Part shown: in pieces, positions 20,633 to 29,815 of the stretch
Position numbering within the stretch: the first letter of the stretch is position 1
How the letters are laid out: every line of letters begins with the position of its first letter
Assembly (NCBI RefSeq): GCF_023074175.1
Contig: NZ_JADPKS010000149.1
Coordinates: 62,001-126,000 of the forward strand
Source of the DNA: Bradyrhizobium sp. 139
GTDB taxonomy: Bacteria > Pseudomonadota > Alphaproteobacteria > Rhizobiales > Xanthobacteraceae
Reading direction: 5' to 3'
Length of the DNA: 64,000 nt
Position numbers and translations under genes: made by a program
Notes under the pieces: model-generated
The model's input: only the letters and a program-made list of their open reading frames with translations
What the model was told of the DNA's origin: nothing
Databases searched by the model: none

Positions 20633-21131
20633 TCAAGAACATTCGATGCCTCGAACAGATAATAGGATCCGAGAATGGTCCTCGCGGTGTTCGCCGTCTG
20701 CAACCGAAAGGCCGAACTGATCATCGGGCGTCCAGCCATCTGCTGCGAAGAATTCGTAGTTATTCTTCCAGAGGGTCCACCAGAAAAAGGCTGCGTCGGT
20801 GTAGCTCATGCCATAACCCGCTTCACTTTTCTCTTCCGATGCAGGGCATGAGCAATCCCACGAGATCATTCCGGCTCTGCGGCAGCCTTTGCCGATTAGA
20901 TCGGAGCGATAGAACTTTATCCCAGCGGTCGTCCGTGGATACGCGGTGTTTTTCGCTCAGCATTTTGGAGATGACTGGAACTGTCCTGCTTCGGACCTTA
21001 TGAGGCGCGGCCCTGCCTCGATCGTGATTATTCCAGATGAGGTCGCATTGGTCGCGGCGCCCGAACTCAGCATCTGGGTAATTTTGGGAAAATATCCCTT
21101 GTAAGACGCAACCGTCTAATTCAGCTGCCAA
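20633..21131 (-). pseudogene. decayed gene downstream of a tts box, candidate type III effector
   Basis: About 70 bases after the tts box an open frame starts MAAELDGCVLQGIFSQNYPD and runs to HRVSTDDRWDKV. After a shift near 20915 it continues KFYRSDLIGKGCRRAGMISW, YGMSYTDAAFFWWTLWKNNY, EFFAADGWTPDDQFGLSVAD and GEHREDHSRILLSVRGIEC to a stop at 20633. The second part looks like real globular protein. I do not recognise the family with certainty; position after a TtsI site suggests a secreted nodulation outer protein, possibly NopP-like. This is inference. Confidence 0.4.
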
Positions 21132-21200
21132 CTCAGACTTGTCGGTTTCTCGCGTATCACGACGTGAAAGGGATGATTCACCTAACAGCGGCGTCTTCTT

Positions 21201-21224
21201 GTACAGCTTTCGAAAAGCAGACGG
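21201..21224 (-). promoter_or_regulatory. tts box (TtsI binding site)
   Basis: On the minus strand the site reads GTCTGCTTTTCGAAAGCT followed by GTAC. The rhizobial tts box consensus is about GTCAGCTTNTCGAAAGCTNNNC, so there is one mismatch in the fixed positions. TtsI activates type III secretion and effector genes after flavonoid/NodD induction. The site points at the decayed gene ending at 20633. Confidence 0.6.
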
Positions 21225-22048
21225 CGCTAAAGGCTCCGCAGGAAAGAAACGCTAGCGAGCTTTTGTTTCCCTCCCATCGGCTCCTCCCGCGGCCAAGGCA
21301 TGCTTCTGAGCGAAGCTTGTTCTTGTTCAGCTGAGAGAAGGACACGACGCCCTATTATAGAGATCTTCAAATTGCCGGCGGTCTCAAGGATTCGAGTGCG
21401 CTGGCGTCCGTCAGTATCAGTCCCGTATACATCCTTGTCCACTGGACTCCGGCTGGACACTTTCGGAATGAAGCTGAGGCATCGGCGATGGTCAGGCGCA
21501 TCAGGGACAAGACGCTCGAAAGCCGCAGTGCGCGGCTGGACAAGCCGGTGAGCAAAACGCCCGTCTTGGTATCAATCGGACGAGGCCTGTCGATCGGTTA
21601 TCGGAGGAACGAGACCGCCGGCACGTGGGTGTTTCGCAAAGCCGACGGATCGCGACTATACGGACCCCCGGACACTCGAACCCAATTGTCAACTACAGCG
21701 TGAAGTGCAACCGATCTAAGCGCGCGTCCATTACGGGGGCCCCGATGTAAAACCCACTGTCGACCTCCAAGGTCGTACCGTGCCGTTGTATCTGAATCAT
21801 GACCGATCCGGGGAGAACAACGCGCAGTAACCGATCTTAAGCCAGACTCCGTCGTGCCAGCAACGATTGACATAATCGAAATAGTCATTGCCGAAAGGAT
21901 CACATGAATTGTAACCGGCAGGCCCTCGCCGATGTCTTCGATCTGCGACAGACTGTACGCCCTGGCGCCACCCGCTCGATCGCATCGGCTGGACAGCCTG
22001 CGAACACCTCAATCTCGTGGCTAGCCACGAGATCGGTGATCTCTTCGC
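21225..22048. other. gap with possible remnants on the minus strand
   Basis: A short frame starting at 22052 (MSEEITDLVASHEIEVFAGC) overlaps the stop of the next upstream gene as ATGA, hinting at a coupled gene, but it degenerates after about 50 codons. Other frames down to 21600 show no recognised family. Confidence 0.35.
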
Positions 22049-22267
22049 TCATGCCAGCGTCACAGCTTCTTGCTTGAAGGTATCAACTGCGGCCCGGGTC
22101 AGCCGAAAAACGCCACGACCACCGGACAGTGAGTGATAGGCAGAGTCGGCTCGGGCCTTGAGAACATCGAACCATTGGTCGGGCGTGAGCCTCGCCGGGC
22201 GCTCGCTGATCTGGATCACCCTGCCATTCGGGGCGAAGCGGACGTGAATGATGATCTGCGGATTCAT
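22049..22267 (-). CDS. small conserved protein of nif-type neighbourhoods, unknown function
   Basis: 72 residues, MNPQIIIHVRFAPNGRVIQI through RLTPDQWFDVLKARADSAYH to QEAVTLA. It looks like a complete, well-behaved small protein with a GGRGVFRL motif. I believe I have seen similar proteins near nitrogen-fixation genes but cannot name a family. It follows the nifZ operon remnant at a distance of 560 bases. A short downstream frame overlaps its stop by four bases. Confidence 0.55.
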   Translation of the reverse strand: MNPQIIIHVRFAPNGRVIQISERPARLTPDQWFDVLKARADSAYHSLSGGRGVFRLTRAAVDTFKQEAVTLA

Positions 22268-22825
22268 ACCGTTCCCGTTTTTTTGCCAGGTTTAGAGACC
22301 GGTGGGCTGCTCGATTGTGACGTGTTCAGTTTAGTCCCCTTTGGGTGGACCCGCGCCGCGACTTGAACTTCGCACCTGCATTGGTGCCGGGTGGCCCGTT
22401 CGGGTCGGCGGCGATAATCGCCCGTGTGTTAGGCCTCATACGTTCTTCGGCATTGCCGTGAGCTCGTTTCGGACCAACAGTCGATGTCGGCAAACTCCGC
22501 CCGTGCGTCCGCGAGATTGATGGCATGGACGGCTTGAGAAACGAATACGAGGAGGCGATTACCTCTTGCTCCGCTCGATACCGAGCGCCTTCAGGCCAAG
22601 CAGGAGCCCAATCGTGCGCTTGGAACCGCAACGCTATACTTGCGGCCAACATAGACCGCGAAAGCTGGTTCGAGCGTCTCAGTCGTCGACCGACTAGAAA
22701 TTCGCTGCGAATAAAATAGTGCTTCGACGGCAGAGAGTCGGCAACAATGATATCAGGATCCGAGAGCGGAATTGCATTCACCGCCTCCGCGTCATCCAGG
22801 CGATTCTCTGCGGGTCCAGTGCCGA
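22268..22825. other. gap within the nif remnant
   Basis: About 560 bases. A minus frame across 22326-22829 is open but contains no recognisable motif; the fragment RTIGLLLGLKALGIERSKR in another frame looks protein-like without a match. Confidence 0.35.
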
Positions 22826-23095
22826 TCACCGCCCAACATGCCTTCTAGCCAGCACCAATCCAGTCGCTCGCGCCCGATCGGCCGTAATCTGCATGCAGTG
22901 GTCCGATCCATCGATGAGATGCAGGTCAAACTGCGCAAGACGCCGGAATGGCTGCTGCGTCACATCCGACGCATCACATCGAACCAAGGTGAGCTGCGGA
23001 AAGCGGCGCCTTAGGTCAGCAACGGCGCTAATGTCTGTGTTAGCTGTCGCAAGCAGGCGTTCGATTTCGATCAATTGTTCTGTGGCGAGCGCCAT
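22826..23095 (-). CDS. DUF6129-like nif-associated small protein
   Basis: 89 residues. The segment FRRLAQFDLHLIDGSDHCMQ followed by ITADRARATGLVLAR, with LVRCDASDV upstream, matches small proteins usually encoded in nif clusters (I believe DUF6129). Function unknown. AAGGAG stands six bases before the ATG. It is the last intact member of the run nifZ, nifZ-like, DUF3024, this gene, only 32 bases after the previous stop, so it likely shares the sigma54 promoter upstream of the nifB remnant. Confidence 0.6.
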   Translation of the reverse strand: MALATEQLIEIERLLATANTDISAVADLRRRFPQLTLVRCDASDVTQQPFRRLAQFDLHLIDGSDHCMQITADRARATGLVLARRHVGR

Positions 23096-23127
23096 TTTGA
23101 CTCCTTATGACTGTTGCCAATGAGGCA

Positions 23128-23481
23128 TCACTGCCAGAACAGCCGCTCGGGATCCGTGTTCAATTCGTCGATCGCCGACGCAAGCCGGTGGAAAATGCTG
23201 TAAAATTTCCAGCTTCCTCGCGCATGATTCTTGAAGAACAGTTTCCAGATCCCGCTCACGGCATCGTAATGAAATAGCGCGACATCGATCTGACCGCCAG
23301 CGTTGTCGATATTGCGCGAGCAGCAGGGACTCCCAATGAGATAGCCAGCCTTTACCGGCGTCACACTCGGCGAGACATAGCGGTAGTGCTTGCGCGAGAT
23401 CAAAGCACGTTCGATCCGCTTGCGATCTAGCTCGTTCGGATGCGGGATCAGCCCGACCGGTACCTCTCTCGACACTCTCAC
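23128..23481 (-). CDS. DUF3024-family protein
   Basis: 117 residues from a GTG at 23481, 15 bases after the previous stop. RKHYRYVSPSVTPVKAGYLI, SPCCSRNIDNAGGQIDVALF and SAIDELNTDPERLFWQ fit the DUF3024 pattern (a conserved SPCCSR motif and a C-terminal D..RLFW). The Cys pair might bind metal. Function unknown; its place in the nifZ operon suggests a role in, or co-inheritance with, nitrogenase assembly genes. It appears complete. Confidence 0.7.
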   Translation of the reverse strand: MRVSREVPVGLIPHPNELDRKRIERALISRKHYRYVSPSVTPVKAGYLIGSPCCSRNIDNAGGQIDVALFHYDAVSGIWKLFFKNHARGSWKFYSIFHRLASAIDELNTDPERLFWQ

Positions 23482-23496
23482 TGCGAGAACATCCCC

Positions 23497-23736
23497 TCAA
23501 AGGACTGTGATCTCTTCTTCAAGGCAACCAACGACCAGCCGCTCACCAAAATCTACAAGATAAATCGGCACGCTCGCTTCGGTATGCATCGCGACCCGGA
23601 CGATCTCGCCGATAGCACCGGCGCCGACTAGGATCCCATCAGGCGGCGCGGTGGCAACTGACTCGTCATTGATGAGATTGACTGCGGTTTTCACGCGCTG
23701 GCCCGATCGATATTTTGGAACGCGCGGCTCTGTCAT
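23497..23736 (-). CDS. second NifZ-like protein
   Basis: 79 residues. PKYRSGQRVKTAVNLINDES, then GAGAIGEIVRVAMHTEASVP and IYLVDFGERLVVGCLEEEIT, follows the same fold pattern as NifZ (basic strand, V.NDGT-like loop, GEIG strand, IY.VDF strand). Its ATG overlaps the nifZ stop as ATGA, so translation is coupled. Either a second NifZ domain protein or the split second half of a longer NifZ. Confidence 0.7.
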   Translation of the reverse strand: MTEPRVPKYRSGQRVKTAVNLINDESVATAPPDGILVGAGAIGEIVRVAMHTEASVPIYLVDFGERLVVGCLEEEITVL

Positions 23737-24047
23737 GACACAGCCACTTCCGGCAATGGCAGATCATCTACGCCCTCGTCGATCGGTTCGACCTCTTTGC
23801 GCCCCATGCCGACGCGGTAGCCACTTTCAAGAAATTCGACACCGTAGATATAGAATTTCTGCAGGAACGTGCCGATGGAAACGAAATAACCCACGTCGTC
23901 CTTCTTGGCCAGAATGTCGCCGATCGCCTTGCCGCGAAAGGTGCCGTCATTGCGGATGGTGCTGCTGGCCCGCACCTTTTCGCCGAAGCTGAACGCAGGC
24001 GGCCCGCTTAGCTGGACCACATCACTGTCGCAAACGATCATGTTCAT
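23733..24047 (-). CDS. nifZ: nitrogen fixation protein NifZ
   Basis: 104 residues. FSFGEKVRASSTIRNDGTFR, GKAIGDILAKKDDVGYFVSI and GTFLQKFYIYGVEFLESGYR, with VGMGRKEVE, are the NifZ domain. NifZ helps mature the second P-cluster of the nitrogenase MoFe protein. I chose the ATG at 24047 with GGGGG upstream, just after the nifB C-terminal remnant; a second ATG lies two codons on. It is intact although nifB directly upstream is destroyed; transcription could still come from the sigma54 promoter at 24673-24688. Confidence 0.88.
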   Translation of the reverse strand: MNMIVCDSDVVQLSGPPAFSFGEKVRASSTIRNDGTFRGKAIGDILAKKDDVGYFVSIGTFLQKFYIYGVEFLESGYRVGMGRKEVEPIDEGVDDLPLPEVAVS

Positions 24048-24054
24048 GCACCGC

Positions 24055-24583
24055 CCCCTGGCGAACCTGCAGGGCGCACGGAGACGCGAGCAGAGGTGCC
24101 TGCGCTGTCGGGCCTCGCTGGCCTTTGAGCCCAAATGCTGTGCCGTGCTCGGGCGCGGAGATCTGTGGCATGATAGGTCGTTTTCGGATTGGCCAAGGCA
24201 TGGCCGGGGCCGGCGATACCGAGCACAGTCAGCTGTGGAATTCTGGTGGCTACCGCGAGCAGCTTTCCCGCCGCCTGCTCAGGAGTGAGCTTGTCACTAC
24301 CAACATCCGGACGCGATTCATTGGCGCAGTCGTACTTGCGATTGCAGTAGTTGCCTTGAATATTGCAAGCCGGCGCGACCGCGACATGGATGCGAGCGTA
24401 ATGATGATGAGCTTCTTCGCTATTGCAGGGATGAGTCCTAACTTTGTCCCAGATTTCGAACGACAGATCGCCCTGGGGCAGCCTGTGACCCATAGCTCCC
24501 TTTGCCATTCTTCGAAGAGCTCCGGGAACCCTTATAATCGGCGATGACCCGCATCCCGCCGCTATGCTCAGCATCTTTGACAT
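24055..24583 (-). pseudogene. nifB: nifB with a large internal deletion
   Basis: Start MSKMLSIAAGCGSSP, then HPCNSEEAHHHYARIHVAVA and PACNIQGNYCNRKYDCANES. The radical-SAM motif, normally CNIQCNYC, has Gly77 in place of the second Cys. The frame runs to LGIAGPGHALANPK (about residue 140) and then jumps to what looks like the NifB C-terminus, APEHGTAFGLKGQRGP, in another frame. Intact NifB is about 500 residues and makes the NifB-co precursor of FeMo-cofactor. About 300 central codons are gone, so the product is inactive. Some relatives have a ferredoxin gene (frxA/fdxN) between nifB and nifZ; none is present here. Confidence 0.85.
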
Positions 24584-24672
24584 GTTTTCCGCGTCCGGCA
24601 ACAGCGTTCATATTCAATTCTCTACCAAGTGTGCCCATGGCGACCAGCCTGAGCGGCCACAGAACGAGAATT

Positions 24673-24688
24673 AGCAACTCGCGTGCCA
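24673..24688 (-). promoter_or_regulatory. sigma54 (RpoN) -24/-12 promoter of the nifB-nifZ operon
   Basis: On the minus strand TGGCACGCGAGTTGCT, an exact fit to TGGCAC-N5-TTGCW. It lies 90 bases upstream of the nifB start, giving a leader of roughly 80 bases. RpoN promoters need an activator, here most likely NifA. Confidence 0.85.
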
Positions 24689-24775
24689 TCTCGGATGGCG
24701 ATGGCATTCCCGCCCTGTGAATGAGTTAGCTAGACGTGATCCGCACAGTTGTGCACGCGTCAGCGACAGTTCACA

Positions 24776-24791
24776 CGTCGCAAATGCGACA
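24776..24791. promoter_or_regulatory. degenerate NifA upstream activator sequence
   Basis: CGT-N10-ACA, one base off the palindromic TGT-N10-ACA. It lies about 90 bases upstream of the -24 element, the usual distance. No perfect copy was found nearby. Confidence 0.4.
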
Positions 24792-25841
24792 GGCGTCGCA
24801 ATCGTGACGGAGACGGCCGTTGGGTTCTGATCGAGCTCGCGTGAAATCCCAAACCCGCACCGGTCGTTTGCGATGCGACCTCTTCCTACTAGCGGACCGC
24901 GGCGAGCAGCCCACTTTGCGCCGCTACTTGGCGCTCAACATCTCTATGCTTGCGGGAGCCATATCGCGATCAGTCTCAGGTGTTGCTCGACCAGAAAGCA
25001 GAGTTCGTTGCGCGAGAGTGCTTGCGGATCGACGATCGCGTAATGGACGTCAGCCGAGCGTTTGGTGCGCCGCGCATAAATAGCAAGAGCCGATCATTGA
25101 AGCGACAGCCGAAGAAGAGGAAGCTCCGCCCGTTCCACCTTTCCTTGATGAGGTCGGGAACTGGTATCTTGATGCCGATTTCAGTCAGAACCTAACATAA
25201 TCAGCGTCAGTAATCAGAAAGCTCTTGACCGGCAGCACGCTGCTGTGCGGCTTGCGCAGCACAGTAGGCCAATGGGCCGCCGAGGCATGATCAACCTCAT
25301 GGCCCGCCGCATCGTAAATTGGATACCAGCAATCGACGTGGATGCCGGAGCGCGCGATACCTTGCACCTCACCCCGTCCGTCGCGCGTACCGAGTGCCGT
25401 CCGCCCTCGAAAATGCATTTTTTGAGCACCGCACTCGGCCGCGTTGCGGCACGAATGATCGCTATTGCTTTCGGCTCAGCAAACGGCACCTGAAGAGCGG
25501 CGCGATATCCTGCCCGCGAGGCGTGCCGTTTGTCCGGATGTGAGGGGTTCATAATTGCGATATGGGCTCTGAAGTAGTTTTTGGTCATGCGTGGGTCTCT
25601 GATTTTCCTCGTGGTTTTTGCAATCATCTTGGCGGCGCGCGGGCAGCAGCAAGAACGCTTCGTGTTGCGCCCGACTGCGGCCATGCCGCCGGTCAACGTT
25701 CCTTGAGAGCAAGCGCACGGAACGTGTCGGCGACATGATGATCATTTGGGGCACTTATCTGGTCAATCAGATCCGACGGACCATCCACCGGCGGAGATCG
25801 TGACAGTCCAGGTTGGTTGCGCCGGCCTCGTTAGCCAGCAG
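24792..25841. other. gap between nif remnant and IS5 remnant
   Basis: About 1 kb. A minus frame at 25185-25418 contains SGIHVDCWYPIYDAAGHEVD and KPHSSVLPVKSFLITDADYV, which looks like genuine protein (about 75 residues), perhaps the tail of a broken gene. I cannot assign it. Confidence 0.35.
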
Positions 25842-26329
25842 TTACTCTGCGGACCAGCCGGTTGAGCCCTTCGATGGCTGCATGCAGCAGCTTGCCGTCG
25901 GTCGGGAAGGTGACGGCTTTGGCTGCACCGTGGTATCCACGGTGACCCGCTTGAGATCGCGCCTGCGCAGTGACCCGGCGTCGTGCGCCACCCTCAGGCT
26001 GTCGGCCACCAGAGGCTCGAACTTGTCACCAAAGCGCTTGCGCCACCCAGCGATCGCACACGCCTTCGTTGGAGAGGCCATAAATGTGCTTGAGCAGCAG
26101 CAGCCCAACCACGAAGCGGGTCTCGATCTCAGGGCGGCCCTTGTCGCTGTACAGCGGTGCAATCTGCGCATCGATCCAATCCCAGTCGACCTTGCCGGCG
26201 AGCTGCGCCAGCTCGTGCTTCATGTTGATGATCTGATCGAGCCTGGCACGAATCAGATCGCCTTTTTGGTCGCATAGGCTCCTCCGCTACGGCCATCGAA
26301 TCAGGCTTTGCGATTCGACGGAATCTCAA
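25842..26329 (-). mobile_element. IS5-family transposase remnant
   Basis: The N-terminal part MKHELAQLAGKVDWDWIDAQ IAPLYSDKGRP and FVVGLLLLKHIYGLSNEGVC is in one frame. After a loss of about 20 codons and a shift, WRKRFGDKFEPLVADSLRVA and LKRVTVDTTVQPK follow. These are typical IS5-group sequences. The C-terminal half with the last catalytic residue is absent. Upstream, GTTCACGGACGATCCCC near 26432-26448 resembles the end of such an element. Confidence 0.8.
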
Positions 26330-26923
26330 ACTGCAAATTGCAGGCTTCCGATGCTCAAACCTATCAAAGCCTGCAATCCGAAACGGGCCAACGTCCGTAA
26401 AACCGATTCCTGATCAGCACCTTAGGCGTTGTTCACGGACGATCCCCTAAGAGAGATGTTTCAAGAACGAGGCGGGAGCGAATTGACGTGAGTCAATGCG
26501 AACCAAGCGTGTCGGCCATCGATCGCTTTATGCCGAGCGGCATCTGTTGCCGTTGCGAGGCGGCGAGACTCGCAGGCACTCCGTCCCACTTGGCCGCGCC
26601 TGCGCCGTGGCCCCAGCCAACGGCTCAGGCGCCGAAAATCGAGGTCCATACATGAATGGCGCACTGCGCATCGCGGGATCTTGGACTTGATCGAAGCAAC
26701 AGCACCTTTCCCTGATATATGCTGAGATATCAGCACTTCTCGTTCCAGCTCTCCAATAAAAGTTCGAAGCCCACAACGGCATCGAAAATTCTCCTTCGGC
26801 AACCGATCGTCGGGCGCGGCCTTGATCACCTAGATAGTCCGGTCTAAGAGTGCGGCGCGCACGTTCGGCTCTTAGAGGACCGGCGCCGCCCCAGTCGTTC
26901 AGGCTCGCGCCGACGTAGTTCGA
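26330..26923. other. gap next to the IS5 remnant
   Basis: The first 120 bases are probably the IS left end. Beyond that no gene is recognised. Confidence 0.4.
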
Positions 26924-27244
26924 TTAGAATGGGATCGCGCCGGCACTGGCGAAGCTAGCTCTCGTGTCTTCTGGCTGGACTTGGGGCGTGCGAGGGCGCG
27001 ACTCCATCAGTTCGAGCATCGCACGTCCCTTGTCCGTGATGCGCCACCCTCCATTCACACGCTCGACGAGTCGTTGCGAAAAAAGGTCGAGCTCGGGCAC
27101 GCGGGCGCCCATTCTCTTGGCGCGCGCCGCCCAATCGGGACCGCTCGTGGCCAAGATGGCCATGTCTCGCTTGAGGTCCGGCATTGATGCGAACCCGTCC
27201 GGGTAGCTCCTAAGGATCTTCAACACCGTGACCTGGAAATTCAC
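26924..27244 (-). CDS. conserved small protein, winged-helix-like
   Basis: About 106 residues if the GTG at 27244 is used (VNFQVTVLKILRSYPDGFAS). MPDLKRDMAILATSGPDWAA, then FSQRLVERVNGGWRITDKGR and AMLELME, suggest a helix-turn-helix with a wing (GWRITDKGR). No catalytic motif. Upstream codons in the same frame give arginine-rich sequence unlike a protein, so the longer frame is probably not translated. Together with the next gene it forms a pair on the minus strand. Confidence 0.5.
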   Translation of the reverse strand: MNFQVTVLKILRSYPDGFASMPDLKRDMAILATSGPDWAARAKRMGARVPELDLFSQRLVERVNGGWRITDKGRAMLELMESRPRTPQVQPEDTRASFASAGAIPF

Positions 27245-27269
27245 ATGAGCACTACAGTGTTGTCCGCAC

Positions 27270-27521
27270 CTACCGCCACATTGTTGGCGCAGAGCGAAGA
27301 GCTTCCATGCCGACCTGCCTAAGGCGGTCCGCGGTGATCTCACCTCTTTTGGCGGCGTCCAAGATCTTGGAAGCGACATGGGCCCGAGTGCCGGTTTCGC
27401 TGCGAGGCAGACCCTCGCAAACCTCCTCAAGAACAGCACGCAAAAGCGCAATGGTCGTTGCATTGGCGACTCCGCAAGGCGCAAAGAATGGTAGCACAAG
27501 GAAGCACGCTGAAACTTTCAA
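27270..27521 (-). CDS. small conserved alphaproteobacterial protein
   Basis: 83 residues from TTG at 27521. TTIALLRAVLEEVCEGLPRS, then RAHVASKILDAAKRGEITAD and RLRQVGMEALRSAPTMWR, resembles helical proteins of 60-85 residues common in Bradyrhizobium and relatives, which start close to the TIALLR segment. The first 20 residues could be extra. Function unknown. It lies 25 bases upstream of the neighbouring winged-helix-like gene. Confidence 0.5.
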   Translation of the reverse strand: MKVSACFLVLPFFAPCGVANATTIALLRAVLEEVCEGLPRSETGTRAHVASKILDAAKRGEITADRLRQVGMEALRSAPTMWR

Positions 27522-28662
27522 ATGAACTACTAGCTGATGCCAGGACTATGAACTTCACCACAGTTTCCGTTGTTCGTTGATTGCCTGAGACGTCGCGGCC
27601 GTGTCCTCCTCACTGAGGATAGTTATGATGCTCTTGCTCCGCCACGCCAGTGCCGAGGAACCACCTCCGTGATGGAATTTCAGCCCCGGAGAGACTCTTT
27701 TTGACGATTTTCATCGCGATGGCTGTCCTCACCGCTCAACATGAACTCATTCTCATGGCGGCGCATCTTCAGCATCAATATCGCGCGCTGAGGCTGATTG
27801 AGCTCGCTCACCCGATGCTCAACTGCGCGCACGGCCATTCGTAACTTGCCTTGGAATCCTTAATTCTCGTTGAAGCCAAGGTTTCGTTGGGCCGAGACCA
27901 CGTTCTGGAAGCGTGTTGCATAGAGATTGATGACAGACCCGCAGGAAGGTCGCCTCCTTCATGGGATCATCGTCGCGCAAATCGGTCCCGAATCCCTCAC
28001 CACGACTGGATGCTGCGAGCTGGCGCTCTCAATTATCGGTATGCTTCTTGATCTATTCTTCACTGCGCTTGCTCGAATTCGGTTGCAATTTGCCCGGATT
28101 CCAAGAAGGTTTGTGACAACAATACGACATGATCTTTGAATTCGTTGCTGGCAGTCGACTCACGTTGCGCCACGCTCCCGTAGAGCATGGGGACAGTGCA
28201 GATTGCGCCTGTGACAATGACCCCTAAATCCCCCGGCAGTGCCAGCTGTTCGCGTCGCCCAACGCGGAATCCGCGACGCGTGTCCAACGAATTCCGATCG
28301 CGACTTTGCGCATTTTGCCCCTCAAATGACTTGTTCGGACGCCCCCGATGCTGGTTCGCACTGTCGCGACCCGCAGCTGTCCCGCTAAATCGCCGAGCTC
28401 AATGTTTCTCTGCCGCTCGTTGACGAGCGCTGACTCATTTAGATTGATTTCCTAAATCCTGAAACCGAGCTATCGAGGTACGGACGCGTACACCGAGCGA
28501 GTGTTCGAGGGCCTCAATGAACAGTACGCAACTTCGAATATTCTCGCGAGAAACGCTTCAAGATAGCAGTTGCTCCGAACCTAGCGAAATTTTCGCACAA
28601 AAACTGCAAGATATTGCAACGAACGCCGCCAATCCTCTCGGGTAAATGAGTATCCGATGTCC
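27522..28662. other. long gap without recognised genes
   Basis: About 1.1 kb. Short open frames occur on both strands but none has a family, a good binding site or protein-like composition. Confidence 0.4.
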
Positions 28663-28798
28663 GCTTGCACGATTTGACGACGTTTCGTGCGAGCTTGGAG
28701 TTGCCAGTGAGTTCATTTACTTGCTGAGCTCCTATTCAGTGCCCTTCGGGGCGTTTCCTCCCTGACTTGGCCGCGCGGTATCTCGCGCGGCCTTTTTT
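28663..28798 (+). ncRNA. candidate small RNA B with UUCG hairpin, CCUCC motif and terminator
   Basis: Three hairpins in a row with no gene before them. GCTTGCACGA/TCGTGCGAGC lies at 28663-28694 (9 of 10 pairs Watson-Crick, one G-T). GCCC-TTCG-GGGC is at 28741-28752. A 9-bp perfect stem GGCCGCGCG/CGCGCGGCC at 28769-28792 is followed by six T. Between the last two lies unpaired TTTCCTCCCTGACTT, which can pair with Shine-Dalgarno sequences. The terminator and CCTCC-TGACTT arrangement match candidate A at 9.9-10.0 kb. The 5' boundary is uncertain. It ends 53 bases before the gabD start. Confidence 0.5.
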
Positions 28799-28851
28799 CT
28801 CAATCGGTGAACAGCTGATTGCCCGGATTTGGAAGCCGCAGGAGCAACGCT

Positions 28852-29815
28852 ATGACGCCGACCGCCGCGCAAGCCACACAAGACTCGTCTAACCTGCGCT
28901 ATCGTCTGAAGGATCCGTCACTTCTGCGGGAGGCCTGCTATATTGATGGCGCCTGAGTCGGCTCACCTCGCCATTGAGCTCGCCAAGCCGCAGCTCTCGG
29001 CCGACGGCTGCACGAGAGCCGTGGAGGCTGCTGAACGAGCGCTGCCTGCATGGGCTAAGCTCACAGCCAAGCAACGTTCCAACATCCTGTGCAATGGTAC
29101 GAATTGATCGTCGCCAATCGCGAGGATCTCGCGCTAATCTTGACTTCCGAGCAGGGCAAGCCGCTCTCCGAGGCGCTAGGCGAAGTCGATATCGATGGCG
29201 CCTATGTCGAGTTCTAACCGAAGAGGCGCGCCGCATCTATGGCGAAACGATTCCCTCGCCGCGCCCGGATGCAAGGCTGCTTGCGATCAAGCCACCGATT
29301 GGCGTCTGCGGCGCCATCACGCCGTGGAACTTCCGCAACTCGATGATCACCCGCAAAGTATGGCCGGCGCTCGCCGCAGGCTGCACCATGGTGCTGAAGC
29401 CAACCAGCGAGACGCCGCACTCGGCGCTCGCGCTCGCAGCCCTCGCTGAGAAGGCCGGCGTGCCCAAGGGCGTCTTCAACGTCATCACCGGAGATTCGCG
29501 ACCGATCGGCGAGGATTTGTGCGAGCGCGCGTGCGCTTTGTCGGCTTCACCGGCTCGACCGAGGTCGGCAAGATCCTCTACCGTCGGCCTCCGTCGGCCT
29601 GAAGAAGCTCGGCCTCGAGCTCGGCGGTAAGGCGCCTTTCGTGGTGTTCGACGATCCGATATCGATGTCGCCATCGAAGGCGCCATCGTCTCCAAATACC
29701 GCAACATGGGCCAGACCTGCGTCCCAACCGCCTCTACGCACAGGCAGGCATCTATGAGGAATTCGTGCAGAAGCTCTCGACGAAGGTCGCGGCGATAAAG
29801 ATCCGCGAGGCTGCG
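28852..29815 (+). pseudogene. gabD: succinate-semialdehyde dehydrogenase-type aldehyde dehydrogenase, heavily decayed
   Basis: It starts at an ATG with GGAG seven bases upstream and gives LKDPSLLREACYIDGA, then TGA where relatives have Trp (codon 35). Further frames supply AVEAAERALPAWAKLTAKQR, ANREDLALILTSEQGKPLSE, ALAAGCTMVLKPTSETPHSA, LELGGKAPFVVFDD (catalytic Glu region) and NMGQTC (catalytic Cys region). At least six breaks. Intact GabD oxidises succinate semialdehyde to succinate. The coding trace ends at EFVQKLSTKVAAIKI and is fused to an MFS remnant. Confidence 0.85.

Noticed and set aside
22326..22829. 167-codon minus-strand open frame next to the nif remnant
   Set aside because: No recognisable motif and no binding site at its start; left as part of a gap.
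25214..25696. 160-codon minus-strand open frame
   Set aside because: Basic, low-complexity translation with no motif; another frame in the same place looks more like real protein.
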